Assembly (NCBI GenBank): GCA_020216655.1
Contig: JAIWNU010000145.1
Span: 1-14,302, forward strand
DNA: 14,302 nucleotides
Direction: 5' to 3'
Origin: Treponema sp.
GTDB lineage: Bacteria; Spirochaetota; Spirochaetia; Treponematales; Breznakiellaceae
Positions 1 to 7,667 of the stretch are shown here, in pieces. The notes beneath the pieces were generated by a model. It saw nothing but the letters and a program-made list of their open reading frames with translations. It ran no database searches and had not been told where the DNA came from. A program made the translations under genes and the position numbers. Numbering within the stretch: the first letter of the stretch is position 1; every line of letters begins with the position of its first letter.

Positions 1-3000
1 GCCAGCTCAGGTCATACTTTACCGAACTGTCTAACCCTGCCATGACCACCGCGGTTGCCATGGTACACTCCCGGTTCAGTACCAATACCTTCCCGGCTTG
101 GCCCCTTGCCCAGCCGTTCCGCATTTTAGCCCATAACGGAGAAATCAATACCGTAAAAGGAAACCGTTTTTGGATGGCTGCCCGGGAAGCTCTGCTTCAG
201 CATCCTGTTCTTGGAGATGATCTCAAGGAAATACTGCCGGTGATAGAACCGGATAAAAGCGATTCCGCCAGTTTAGACAATGTGCTAGAGCTTCTAGTTG
301 TTGCAGGCCGGAGCCTGCCCCATGCGCTCATGATGCTCATCCCCGAGTCCTGGAATGACAAAAACCCCATTCCCCAGGAACTTAAGGCCTTTTATGAATA
401 TCATGCTTGTATGATGGAACCCTGGGATGGTCCTGCCTCGGTGGTATTCTGTGACGGGCGCTATGTCGGGGGAACCCTGGATCGGAACGGATTGCGGCCT
501 TCCCGTTATACGATTACCAAGGACGGCCTTATTGTTATGGCCAGCGAAACCGGTGTACAGGATTTTAAACCCGAAGACATAGCCCAAAAGGGCCGCTTAA
601 AGCCCGGTAAGCTGCTCCTCGTGGATCTGGAAGAGGGACGCATTATCCCCGATGAAGAGGTCAAAGGCCAAATCGCAAGTCGCAAACCCTATGCAGAATG
701 GGTACGCAAACAGGTGGTCACCCTGGAAAAGCTCCCCGAAATTGCCTTGGGTAAAACGGTTATTCAGCCCTCTGAAGAAAGCACCGTGCTCTTTATGGAG
801 CGCTCCTTTGGATATACCCGGGAAGATCGGGATAACCTGCTCCTCCCTATGGCAGAAAGCGGCCAGGAGCCGACCAGCTCTATGGGTACCGATACGCCTA
901 TCGCAGTGTTCTCCGAAAAACCCCAGCGGCCCTATGCATACTTTAAACAGGTATTTGCTCAGGTGACGAATCCTCCCATCGACTCGATCCGGGAAGAGCT
1001 TGTTATGACCCTGACCAGTTTTGTGGGTCCCCAGCGCAATCTCCTTGAGGAAACAGAGCAGCATTGCCACCGGCTTAAAATCCTAAATCCTGTAATGACC
1101 CTGGCTGACTTTGAGCGGATCAAAGCGTGGCATGATCCGGAATTTAAATACAAGACCCTGGATGCCACGTTCTATGTGCCAAGTATCGGCGCTGCACAGA
1201 GCGCAGGCGAGAAGAGCCACCTGGAAAGCGCCTTAGACCGGATTGTGGATGAAGCGGTCAAGGCAGTACAGGCAGGATATTCCCTTATCATCCTTTCTGA
1301 CCGTGCAGCCTTAGCTGCAGAGGCAAGCCGTTGTGCTATTCCGGCTCTGCTTGCTACCGGTGCGGTCCACCATGGCCTTATTCAGGCAGGACTGCGCATG
1401 AAAGCTTCAATAATAGCAGATTCTGCTGATCCAAGAGAGGTTATGCATTTTGCCCTCCTCTTTGGCTATGGGGCAGACCTCATTGTTCCCTATGGAGCCC
1501 TGGCATCCATTGCTGCCATTTGCCGATCCAGCGATGCAGAACGGGCAGGGGACTATGAACACGCGGAGAAGAATTATCTCAAGGGTATCCAAAAGGCTAT
1601 CCTTAAAATAATGAGTAAAATGGGTACCAGTACCCTGAGGTCTTACCGAGGAGCCCAGATATTCGAAGCGATTGGTCTCGGTCCTGAGGTAATCGAAAAA
1701 TGTTTCCGGGGCACCACGAGCCGAATCGGCGGCGTTGGTTTCTCGGAACTCCAAGCTGAAGCGGTTGCCCGTTATCGTGAAGCCCGTTCCGCCTATGAAA
1801 ACCAGCAGGGCTCTACCCCCACGGTATTCGAAAGTCTTTTGGATGGAGATGGCCAGTATCGGTGGCGGAAATTCGGCGAAAAGCACGCCTGGAATCCGGA
1901 AACCATTTATCTTCTCCAGTGGGCGACCCGTTCGGGTGACTATAAAAAGTTTAAAGAGTTTACATCCAAGGTTGATGAACTGAACCGCAGTCCCCATGTG
2001 CTCCGGGGGCTCATGGACTTCGCCGAACCCGGTACCGTTAAAGGGGCTCCCACAGGGCCGGTGCCGCTGGAAGAAGTGGAAAGCGTCGAATCTATCATGA
2101 GGCGCTTTACCACCGGAGCCATGTCCTTTGGTTCTATTTCCAAGGAAGCCCACGAAACAATAGCCATCGCCATGAACTCGATCCATGGCAGGTCCAACAG
2201 CGGCGAAGGTGGAGAGGATCCTGAGCGCTTTAAGGTTCGCCCCGACGGCACATGGGCCCGGAGTGCTATTAAGCAGGTCGCTTCCGCCCGATTTGGTGTT
2301 ACCAGTGAGTACCTGGCTAACGCGGAAGAAATCCAGATTAAGATCGCCCAGGGAGCCAAGCCCGGTGAGGGCGGCCAGCTGCCGGGCCACAAGGTTGATG
2401 CGATTATCGCCAAGACCAGGCACTCGACCCCGGGTGTAACCCTGATAAGCCCGCCGCCCCACCACGATATTTATTCAATCGAAGATCTGGCGGAATTGAT
2501 TTTTGACCTTAAAAACGCAAATCCCACCGCCCGGATCAGCGTAAAGCTCGTATCCGAAAGCGGTGTCGGAACCATTGCGGCGGGCGTTGCCAAGGCCCAT
2601 GCGGACAATATTCTTATTTCCGGCTACGACGGCGGTACCGGCGCAAGCCCCCAGAGCTCAATCCGCCATGCGGGGCTTCCCTGGGAGCTTGGGCTTTCCG
2701 AAACCCACCAGACCCTGGTTCTGAATGGACTGCGGGGCCGGGTCAAGCTGATGACCGACGGTCAGCTGAAAAGCGGCCGGGACATTGTGATTGCGGGGCT
2801 CCTCGGTGCTGAAGAATTCGGTTTTGGAACCGCGACCCTCATTGTTATGGGTTGTGTCATGATGCGCAAGTGTCATGAAAATACCTGCCCCATGGGAGTC
2901 GCTACTCAAGACCCGGATCTGCGCAAGAAGTTTAATGGCAAGAGCGAATACCTCATCAATTTCTTCCGTTTCCTTGCTATGGAAACCAGAGAGATTATGG

Positions 3001-4040
3001 CTTCCTTGGGCTTCAGAACCTTTGATGAACTGGTAGGCCGCACCGATCTACTGGTGCAGCGGAAGGTGGATAAGTTCAAAGTGAATACGGTCAACCTTAA
3101 GGATCTTTTAACTAAGGTTGAGGGGCCCAAAGATATCGAAGGCGGAGAAGCGACCCACTGTGTTCAGCATCAAATCCACAAAATTGATGATGTGCTGGAT
3201 AAAAAGCTCATCGAGCGTTGTTTCGCCGCTTTGGATAAAAAGGTGCCTACGGCACTGGAGTTTCCCATTCACAACACGGACCGGGCTGTGGGTGCCATGC
3301 TTTCCTATGAGGTATCCAAGCGCTTTGGTTCCCAGGGGCTTCCTGAAAACTTCGTAACCGTTGACTTTGCTGGTTCCGCAGGCCAGAGCTTTGGGGCATT
3401 CTTGGCTCCGGGTATTACCTTTAGGCTTGCAGGAGATGCAAACGACTATCTGGGCAAGGGCCTTTCCGGCGGCCGTATCGTTGTGGCTCCTCCGGCAGGA
3501 TCCACCTTTAAGACCAACGAGAATATTATTGTAGGAAACACGGTCCTTTATGGTGCTACTTCAGGGGAGCTCTATGTGGCAGGCGTTGCGGGTGAACGAT
3601 TCTGCGTCCGTAACTCCGGTGCACTGGCAGTGGTAGAAGGTACCGGTGACCATGGGGCCGAATATATGACCGGAGGCCGCTTAGTAGTTCTCGGCAGGGT
3701 AGGCCGAAACTTTGCAGCCGGTATGTCCGGCGGTATCGCCTATGTGCTAGACCGGGACGGAGATTTTGAGTATTTCCTTAACAAGGGGATGGTAGAGCTT
3801 TCCCGGCTCGATAACGAAGAGGACGAAAACTTTGTCAAAGACATGATTCGCAAACATGTATACTGGACCGGCAGCGAATACGGCAGGAGCATCCTTGATG
3901 CATGGCAGGAATATAAAACCTACTTTATTAAGGTACTGCCACTGGAATACAAGCGGGCGCTCCAGCAGATGAAACTGGCGGAACTGGATCGAAGACTCTA
4001 CGAAGTCCGGGAACAAGAAGACATTACGGTGAGGGCATAA
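1..4040 (+). CDS. gltB: Glutamate synthase (GOGAT) large subunit, 5' end missing
   Basis: This is the alpha subunit of NADPH-dependent glutamate synthase, which hydrolyses glutamine and uses the ammonia to convert 2-oxoglutarate to glutamate in the cytoplasm. The frame is open from base 3, before the first in-window ATG at 42, and the residues before that ATG already match the family, so the true start lies upstream. Probably about 200 residues are missing, including the N-terminal catalytic Cys. Residues below count from the ATG at 42. The glutaminase domain continues with HSRFSTNTFPAWP and HNGEINT. A central domain follows. The FMN-binding synthase domain starts near residue 690 (GAMSFGS, SGEGGEDPERF, GAKPGEGGQLPG, GYDGGTGASP). 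Cysteines 938, 944 and 949 (C-x5-C-x4-C) fit the [3Fe-4S] ligands. The C-terminal GXGXG beta-helix domain starts near 1080. TAA ends the gene one base before gltD. No internal damage is seen. Confidence 0.97.
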   Translation, partial: QLRSYFTELSNPAMTTAVAMVHSRFSTNTFPAWPLAQPFRILAHNGEINTVKGNRFWMAAREALLQHPVLGDDLKEILPVIEPDKSDSASLDNVLELLVVAGRSLPHALMMLIPESWNDKNPIPQELKAFYEYHACMMEPWDGPASVVFCDGRYVGGTLDRNGLRPSRYTITKDGLIVMASETGVQDFKPEDIAQKGRLKPGKLLLVDLEEGRIIPDEEVKGQIASRKPYAEWVRKQVVTLEKLPEIALGKTVIQPSEESTVLFMERSFGYTREDRDNLLLPMAESGQEPTSSMGTDTPIAVFSEKPQRPYAYFKQVFAQVTNPPIDSIREELVMTLTSFVGPQRNLLEETEQHCHRLKILNPVMTLADFERIKAWHDPEFKYKTLDATFYVPSIGAAQSAGEKSHLESALDRIVDEAVKAVQAGYSLIILSDRAALAAEASRCAIPALLATGAVHHGLIQAGLRMKASIIADSADPREVMHFALLFGYGADLIVPYGALASIAAICRSSDAERAGDYEHAEKNYLKGIQKAILKIMSKMGTSTLRSYRGAQIFEAIGLGPEVIEKCFRGTTSRIGGVGFSELQAEAVARYREARSAYENQQGSTPTVFESLLDGDGQYRWRKFGEKHAWNPETIYLLQWATRSGDYKKFKEFTSKVDELNRSPHVLRGLMDFAEPGTVKGAPTGPVPLEEVESVESIMRRFTTGAMSFGSISKEAHETIAIAMNSIHGRSNSGEGGEDPERFKVRPDGTWARSAIKQVASARFGVTSEYLANAEEIQIKIAQGAKPGEGGQLPGHKVDAIIAKTRHSTPGVTLISPPPHHDIYSIEDLAELIFDLKNANPTARISVKLVSESGVGTIAAGVAKAHADNILISGYDGGTGASPQSSIRHAGLPWELGLSETHQTLVLNGLRGRVKLMTDGQLKSGRDIVIAGLLGAEEFGFGTATLIVMGCVMMRKCHENTCPMGVATQDPDLRKKFNGKSEYLINFFRFLAMETREIMASLGFRTFDELVGRTDLLVQRKVDKFKVNTVNLKDLLTKVEGPKDIEGGEATHCVQHQIHKIDDVLDKKLIERCFAALDKKVPTALEFPIHNTDRAVGAMLSYEVSKRFGSQGLPENFVTVDFAGSAGQSFGAFLAPGITFRLAGDANDYLGKGLSGGRIVVAPPAGSTFKTNENIIVGNTVLYGATSGELYVAGVAGERFCVRNSGALAVVEGTGDHGAEYMTGGRLVVLGRVGRNFAAGMSGGIAYVLDRDGDFEYFLNKGMVELSRLDNEEDENFVKDMIRKHVYWTGSEYGRSILDAWQEYKTYFIKVLPLEYKRALQQMKLAELDRRLYEVREQEDITVRA
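4031..4035 (+). promoter_or_regulatory. Ribosome binding site of gltD inside gltB
   Basis: GAGGG lies six bases before the gltD ATG and within the last codons of gltB. It fixes the gltD start and suggests the two subunits are translated together. Confidence 0.6.
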
Positions 4041-4041
4041 C

Positions 4042-5499
4042 ATGGGTGATCCAAAGGGATTTCTTAAGATACAACGTAAAGTTGCCGGCTATCGGCCGGT
4101 AGAAGAGCGGATAAATGACTACAGCGAAGTGGAGCTCCAGCTGCCTGATGAAGAACGGCGGCTCCAGGCTTCCCGCTGTATGGATTGCGGTGTGCCCTTT
4201 TGTCACTGGGCATGTCCGGTATCGAATATCATGCCCGAATGGCAGGATAGACTGTATCGGGGCGATTGGGCAGGAGCATGGGCAATACTGGAAAATACCA
4301 ACCCCTTCCCGGAATTTACCGGCCGGGTTTGTCCTGCTCCCTGCGAAGCATCCTGTGTACTCGGTGCAAATGACGAACCGGTTACGATCAGGCAGAATGA
4401 ACTCGCGGTTATCGAAAAGGCCTATGAACTGGGGCTGGTGGTTCCTCGGCCGCCAAAAAAACGAAATGGCAAAAAGGTTGCCATTGTTGGCGGCGGGCCC
4501 GCAGGGCTTTCAGCTGCCTATTACCTGAATCGGGCAGGCTTTTCCGTTACAGTCTATGAAGCTGATAGAACCTTAGGTGGATACCTCCGTTACGGTATTC
4601 CCGACTTTAAGCTGAACAAGGGTTTTATCGACCGGCGCATTGCTATTATGGAAGCCGAGGGCATAGTCTTTAAAACTAACCATCGGGTTGGTTCCGCCCG
4701 GTATGGTTTCGGAACTGCCGGTACCGATGCGGTACTTGTGAATGCAAAGGATTTAGAGCGGGACTTTGATTTAGTGCTTCTGACAATTGGTGCTCGTGAT
4801 CCCCGGGATCTTACCGCTCCGGGCCGGGAACTCAAGGGAATAGTCCAGGCTTTGGATTATCTAGCTCTGCAAAACCGTTCCTGCGCCCAAGAAGCCTGCG
4901 AAGATGGAATTGAGCCGATTACTGCCTTCGGTAAACGGGTGGTTGTTATAGGAGGCGGTGATACCGGGGCTGACTGTGTTGGTACTGCGAACAGGCAAGG
5001 AGCTATTCGGGTTACCCAGATTGAAGTACTCCCCAAACCGCCTGAGCATCGGCCTGCCAATGAACCCTGGCCGCTCTGGCCCAAGGTACTCAAAACGTCC
5101 AGTTCCCACCTGGAAGGCTGTGAACGGCTCTGGTCAGTCAATACAAAGGCCTTTATTGGCCGAAACGGACAGGTCGAGGCCATTCAGGCCTGCCGGGTTG
5201 AATGGACCGAAAATAACGGCCGCTGGAGTATGGCTGAGGTTCCGGGCTCCGATTTTGAAATTGGTGCAGATCTGGTATTGCTTGCCATGGGCTTTACCCA
5301 TGTGGTGCAGGATGGAATCGTAAAGGATCTGGGTCTTGAATTGGATGAGCGGGGTAATATCCGGACTCGGGGTACCTTCCATACCTCCAATCCAAAGGTG
5401 TGGGCCGCAGGGGATTCCCGCAACGGCGCGAGCCTAGTTGTCCGTGCTATTGCCGATGGTCGTGCCGCCGCCGAAGCTATGATAAAAAACCTGGGTTAA
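4042..5499 (+). CDS. gltD: Glutamate synthase small subunit (NADPH, FAD, Fe-S)
   Basis: This beta subunit takes electrons from NADPH through FAD and [4Fe-4S] clusters and passes them to the GltB FMN. It has 485 residues, within the usual range. The N-terminal cluster cysteines are C46, C49, C54 and C58, then C97, C101 and C105. The FAD dinucleotide fold is at about 145-156 (VGGGPAGL), followed by GGYLRYGIPDFKL. The NADPH fold is at about 300-307 (VIGGGDTG). The SSSHLEGCERLWSV segment and the C-terminal AAGDSRNGASLVVRAI FAD motif are typical of GltD. The ATG lies one base after the gltB stop, and a GAGGG Shine-Dalgarno sequence at 4031-4035 sits in the end of gltB, which supports this start and suggests coupled translation. 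One oddity is a probable extra loop of about a dozen residues near 218-231, rich in Gly, Ala and Thr. A strong terminator follows. Confidence 0.97.
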   Translation: MGDPKGFLKIQRKVAGYRPVEERINDYSEVELQLPDEERRLQASRCMDCGVPFCHWACPVSNIMPEWQDRLYRGDWAGAWAILENTNPFPEFTGRVCPAPCEASCVLGANDEPVTIRQNELAVIEKAYELGLVVPRPPKKRNGKKVAIVGGGPAGLSAAYYLNRAGFSVTVYEADRTLGGYLRYGIPDFKLNKGFIDRRIAIMEAEGIVFKTNHRVGSARYGFGTAGTDAVLVNAKDLERDFDLVLLTIGARDPRDLTAPGRELKGIVQALDYLALQNRSCAQEACEDGIEPITAFGKRVVVIGGGDTGADCVGTANRQGAIRVTQIEVLPKPPEHRPANEPWPLWPKVLKTSSSHLEGCERLWSVNTKAFIGRNGQVEAIQACRVEWTENNGRWSMAEVPGSDFEIGADLVLLAMGFTHVVQDGIVKDLGLELDERGNIRTRGTFHTSNPKVWAAGDSRNGASLVVRAIADGRAAAEAMIKNLG

Positions 5500-5551
5500 T
5501 GAGGTTCTTTTAAAACTCAGAGAGTTTTGAAATAGGCTCAGCTCATTATAA

Positions 5552-5590
5552 AAGGGGTTTCAGGCTCGATCCTGAAACCCCTTAATTTTT
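5552..5590. terminator. Bidirectional intrinsic terminator between convergent genes
   Basis: A perfect 13-bp inverted repeat (5552-5564 with 5571-5583) with a six-base loop is followed by AATTTTT on the + strand. Read on the - strand, the same stem ends in TTTT. It lies between the end of gltD and the end of the - strand barrel gene, so it can stop transcription from both sides. Confidence 0.9.
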
Positions 5591-5599
5591 CGCAGGATT

Positions 5600-6424
5600 T
5601 TAGAATGAAAGTTTTCCGCCGATAGTAAGCGCCAGGGTCGCAAGGTAATTGGCTGTATCCTTCTCGGTCGATTGGGTCCAGAATTCGTTCGGATACTGAG
5701 AAACCCCTGCGGCGGATCCGCCGATAAACCTGAGGTTTACAAAACTTTCGAGTTCTGGGCGAAGCTGTACACCGGCCCGCACTGAAGCGTCCAGAAGGGA
5801 ACCTTCAAAATTAAAATCGGCCCCGTTAATAAATGCGCTGGAAGCGTAAATACCGGTCATGTCAAAGCCTGCATAGAGCCAATCGGTAATTGGGAATTTA
5901 CCGCTAAGAGCGAGGGCAGGCACGAGTCCCAGATTCTGCGATACTGCCCGCTTAGATCCATCAACAGAAGTAAACCTGATCGATGCGTTGCGGAACTGGA
6001 GTGCACCGCCTAAGGATAGCTCCGCAGGTCCAGGCAGGAGGTCATACAGATAGGTGAAGCGGTAGAAAGGGAAACTGTAGGTTATGTTGACCACATCGTT
6101 TGGACCGAAGGTAACCGTATCGATAGTAAAGGCACTCCTGGCGGTTATTTCGGTAGCCAGTTCGAGGCTTTGGTACAGGAAACGGACCTGATGCTGGTCA
6201 TACAATGAGAGCGAAGCTGTAATCCGTTCAAAGGGGAAGAGAATTTCCTGCCCCCCTTGGTTCACAAAATTAAAGTTAGTTCCGTTCGCACCAACCCGAT
6301 AAGTATGATAAAGCACCTTGAGGGCCCCCGATTCGGCTTCAAAGTTAACCTTGAGGGGCTTTTCTTGAGCAAAACTGAACACAGACAGGACTAGAAATAA
6401 AAGCGATACACTAAAACGTTTCAT
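5600..6424 (-). CDS. Predicted outer-membrane beta-barrel protein, function unknown
   Basis: I do not recognise a named family. The 274-residue product starts with a clear signal peptide: MKR, then a hydrophobic core at about residues 5-17, then SFAQ, with likely signal peptidase cleavage near residues 18-20. No Cys follows, so it is not an obvious lipoprotein. The mature part has many short alternating polar/hydrophobic stretches rich in Phe, Tyr and Gly, and ends IGGKLSF. A terminal Phe with alternating hydrophobics is the usual outer-membrane barrel targeting signal. I infer a small barrel in the outer membrane, with a structural, porin-like or surface role that cannot be decided from sequence. 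The start is supported by GGAGG (complement of 6429-6433) four bases upstream. The two-helix membrane gene lies 60 bases upstream on the same strand and may share its transcript. The gene ends against the terminator shared with gltD. Confidence 0.8.
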   Translation of the reverse strand: MKRFSVSLLFLVLSVFSFAQEKPLKVNFEAESGALKVLYHTYRVGANGTNFNFVNQGGQEILFPFERITASLSLYDQHQVRFLYQSLELATEITARSAFTIDTVTFGPNDVVNITYSFPFYRFTYLYDLLPGPAELSLGGALQFRNASIRFTSVDGSKRAVSQNLGLVPALALSGKFPITDWLYAGFDMTGIYASSAFINGADFNFEGSLLDASVRAGVQLRPELESFVNLRFIGGSAAGVSQYPNEFWTQSTEKDTANYLATLALTIGGKLSF

Positions 6425-6428
6425 AGAT

Positions 6429-6433
6429 CCTCC
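6429..6433 (-). promoter_or_regulatory. Ribosome binding site of the beta-barrel gene
   Basis: Read on the - strand this is GGAGG, four bases before the ATG at 6424. Spacing is short but the match is strong, and it selects this start. An ATG just upstream (6433-6435 on the - strand) is out of frame and meets a stop after a few codons. Confidence 0.55.
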
Positions 6434-6484
6434 ATGGGTTTAATATACTTATAAAGGATCAAAAATGCGAATAATTATGACTTT

Positions 6485-6730
6485 TCAAACCTCGGTTTCA
6501 TCAGGGGCCGGTTTTTTTTGTTCTTTCAAGGCTGCAGCCGCTTCGTCCCGGGCAAGCTTGCGATTATAAAGCAGAATTCCCAGAGCGCCAATGACGATAA
6601 AATCAAAAAAGGTTTTTTCCAGGGCCGGATCAACGGTAAATCCAATAAATTGTTTCGCTACTGCGTAAAGGATCATGGCGATCCCAAGGCCAGCGATAAT
6701 CCACAATAATAAGGTTCGACTCAGTTTCAT
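6485..6730 (-). CDS. Small two-helix membrane protein, hypothetical
   Basis: The 81-residue product is not recognised. Two hydrophobic segments, at about residues 7-25 (LLLWIIAGLGIAMILYAVA) and 42-56 (FDFIVIGALGILLYN), are probably inner-membrane helices. They are followed by a charged tail rich in Ala, Glu and Lys that ends PDETEV. The short N-terminus with Lys and Arg before the first helix would place both ends in the cytoplasm. No clear Shine-Dalgarno sequence precedes the ATG. It lies 60 bases upstream of the barrel gene on the same strand and 82 bases from the divergent HAD phosphatase gene. The membrane-protein composition and plausible helix pattern support a real gene, but no function can be assigned. 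Confidence 0.65.
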   Translation of the reverse strand: MKLSRTLLLWIIAGLGIAMILYAVAKQFIGFTVDPALEKTFFDFIVIGALGILLYNRKLARDEAAAALKEQKKPAPDETEV

Positions 6731-6812
6731 GGCTATAACATAGCAGATTCAATCTTTTTCGGTAAGCCTTTTCATCATTGACCGGCATGGGGTATACCGG
6801 GTAAAAGAGAGT

Positions 6813-7640
6813 ATGGATCATATATCAGACATACGGGCAGTCGCCATCGATTTGGACGGAACAACCCTGCGTTCCGACGGAACCATGGGTGAGTTTACCC
6901 AGAATACTCTTAAACTGTGCCGCGATAAGGAGATACAGGTGATACTTTGCACCGGACGCAGCCCTGCCGCGGCGGAGCCTTTTCGGTATCTGCTCAATAT
7001 TACAGGCCCCATGGTTTATTATAACGGAGCGGCGGTCATCGATATGCCCAATGGTACGTTACGGGCAGGAAGTCTTGTACCCCCGGATATCATTCAGGGC
7101 TGCGTGGATATAGCTTTACAGCGTGATATTCATTTTCATTCCTTTTTACCCGGTGATTGGCTCGTGTACCAAAAGGAACGGGCAGAAACTGCGTTGTATG
7201 AGAGCCGGACCGGATTAAGGGGCCGTGTGGTCGATATGAAGGCCCTCTTTGGTTACGGGGATGGCAAGCAGACCGGTGCAATTAAGGGCATGTTTATTGC
7301 TGATCCGGCTATTTTGGACGAGGTGGAAAAGGAACTGGACAATCGGTTCGATGGCCGCATTTATAGGGCCCGGAGCCATAACAATTATTTAGAAGTGATG
7401 GCCGCTGGGGTTTCCAAAGGACAGGGCCTTTCGGTAGCCCTGCAATTACGGGGAATACCCTCTGAAGCGGCGATAGCCTTTGGGGACGCGGAAAACGATC
7501 TTCCCATGGCGGATGTGGTATCACATTTTTATGCCCCCGCCAACGCGATTGAACCGGTGCGGATGCGGTCTTATGCGGTGGTAGAATCGAACGACGATGA
7601 AGGGCCGGCCCGCTTTCTCTGGAAATTGCTCGAGGAATAG
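6813..7640 (+). CDS. Cof-type HAD-superfamily hydrolase (sugar-phosphate phosphatase-like)
   Basis: This 275-residue cytoplasmic enzyme belongs to the HAD-IIB (Cof/YidA/YbiV-like) group of Mg-dependent phosphatases, most of which act on sugar phosphates or cofactor phosphates such as PLP or FMN. Motif I is DLDGTTL with nucleophile D13 and acid/base D15. Motif II is LCTGRS with T47. Motif III is K202 in GVSKGQGL. Motif IV is FGDAENDLPM with D225 and D229. The C2-type cap lies between motifs II and III, at about residues 80-190, and decides the substrate; nothing in it lets me name one. The ATG at 6813 is the only good start. AGAG just before it is very close, so initiation may be weak. The SpoIIE phosphatase gene starts 27 bases after the stop, so the two are probably co-transcribed. 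Confidence 0.9.
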   Translation: MDHISDIRAVAIDLDGTTLRSDGTMGEFTQNTLKLCRDKEIQVILCTGRSPAAAEPFRYLLNITGPMVYYNGAAVIDMPNGTLRAGSLVPPDIIQGCVDIALQRDIHFHSFLPGDWLVYQKERAETALYESRTGLRGRVVDMKALFGYGDGKQTGAIKGMFIADPAILDEVEKELDNRFDGRIYRARSHNNYLEVMAAGVSKGQGLSVALQLRGIPSEAAIAFGDAENDLPMADVVSHFYAPANAIEPVRMRSYAVVESNDDEGPARFLWKLLEE

Positions 7641-7656
7641 CTTAATATTTAAAAAC

Positions 7657-7661
7657 AAGGA
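7657..7661 (+). promoter_or_regulatory. Ribosome binding site of the SpoIIE-family phosphatase gene
   Basis: AAGGA lies six bases before the ATG at 7668 and fixes that start. Confidence 0.5.
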
Positions 7662-7667
7662 TTAAAC

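Noticed and set aside
1407..2465. 352-codon open frame on the - strand inside gltB
   Set aside because: It lies wholly antisense to well-conserved gltB coding sequence, its product is rich in Gly, Pro and Arg with no recognisable domain, and it has no gene-like context. It is a codon-usage shadow.
5512..5528. Seven-bp AT-rich hairpin (AAAACTC/GAGTTTT) after gltD
   Set aside because: The stem is short and weak and lacks a downstream T tract on the + strand. The much stronger hairpin at 5552-5590 explains termination.
6731..6812. Possible promoter elements (TTGACC at 6778, TATAAC at 6734, TATACC at 6793) in the divergent gap
   Set aside because: None forms a -35/-10 pair with normal spacing and a sensible distance to the HAD start, so I could not support a call.
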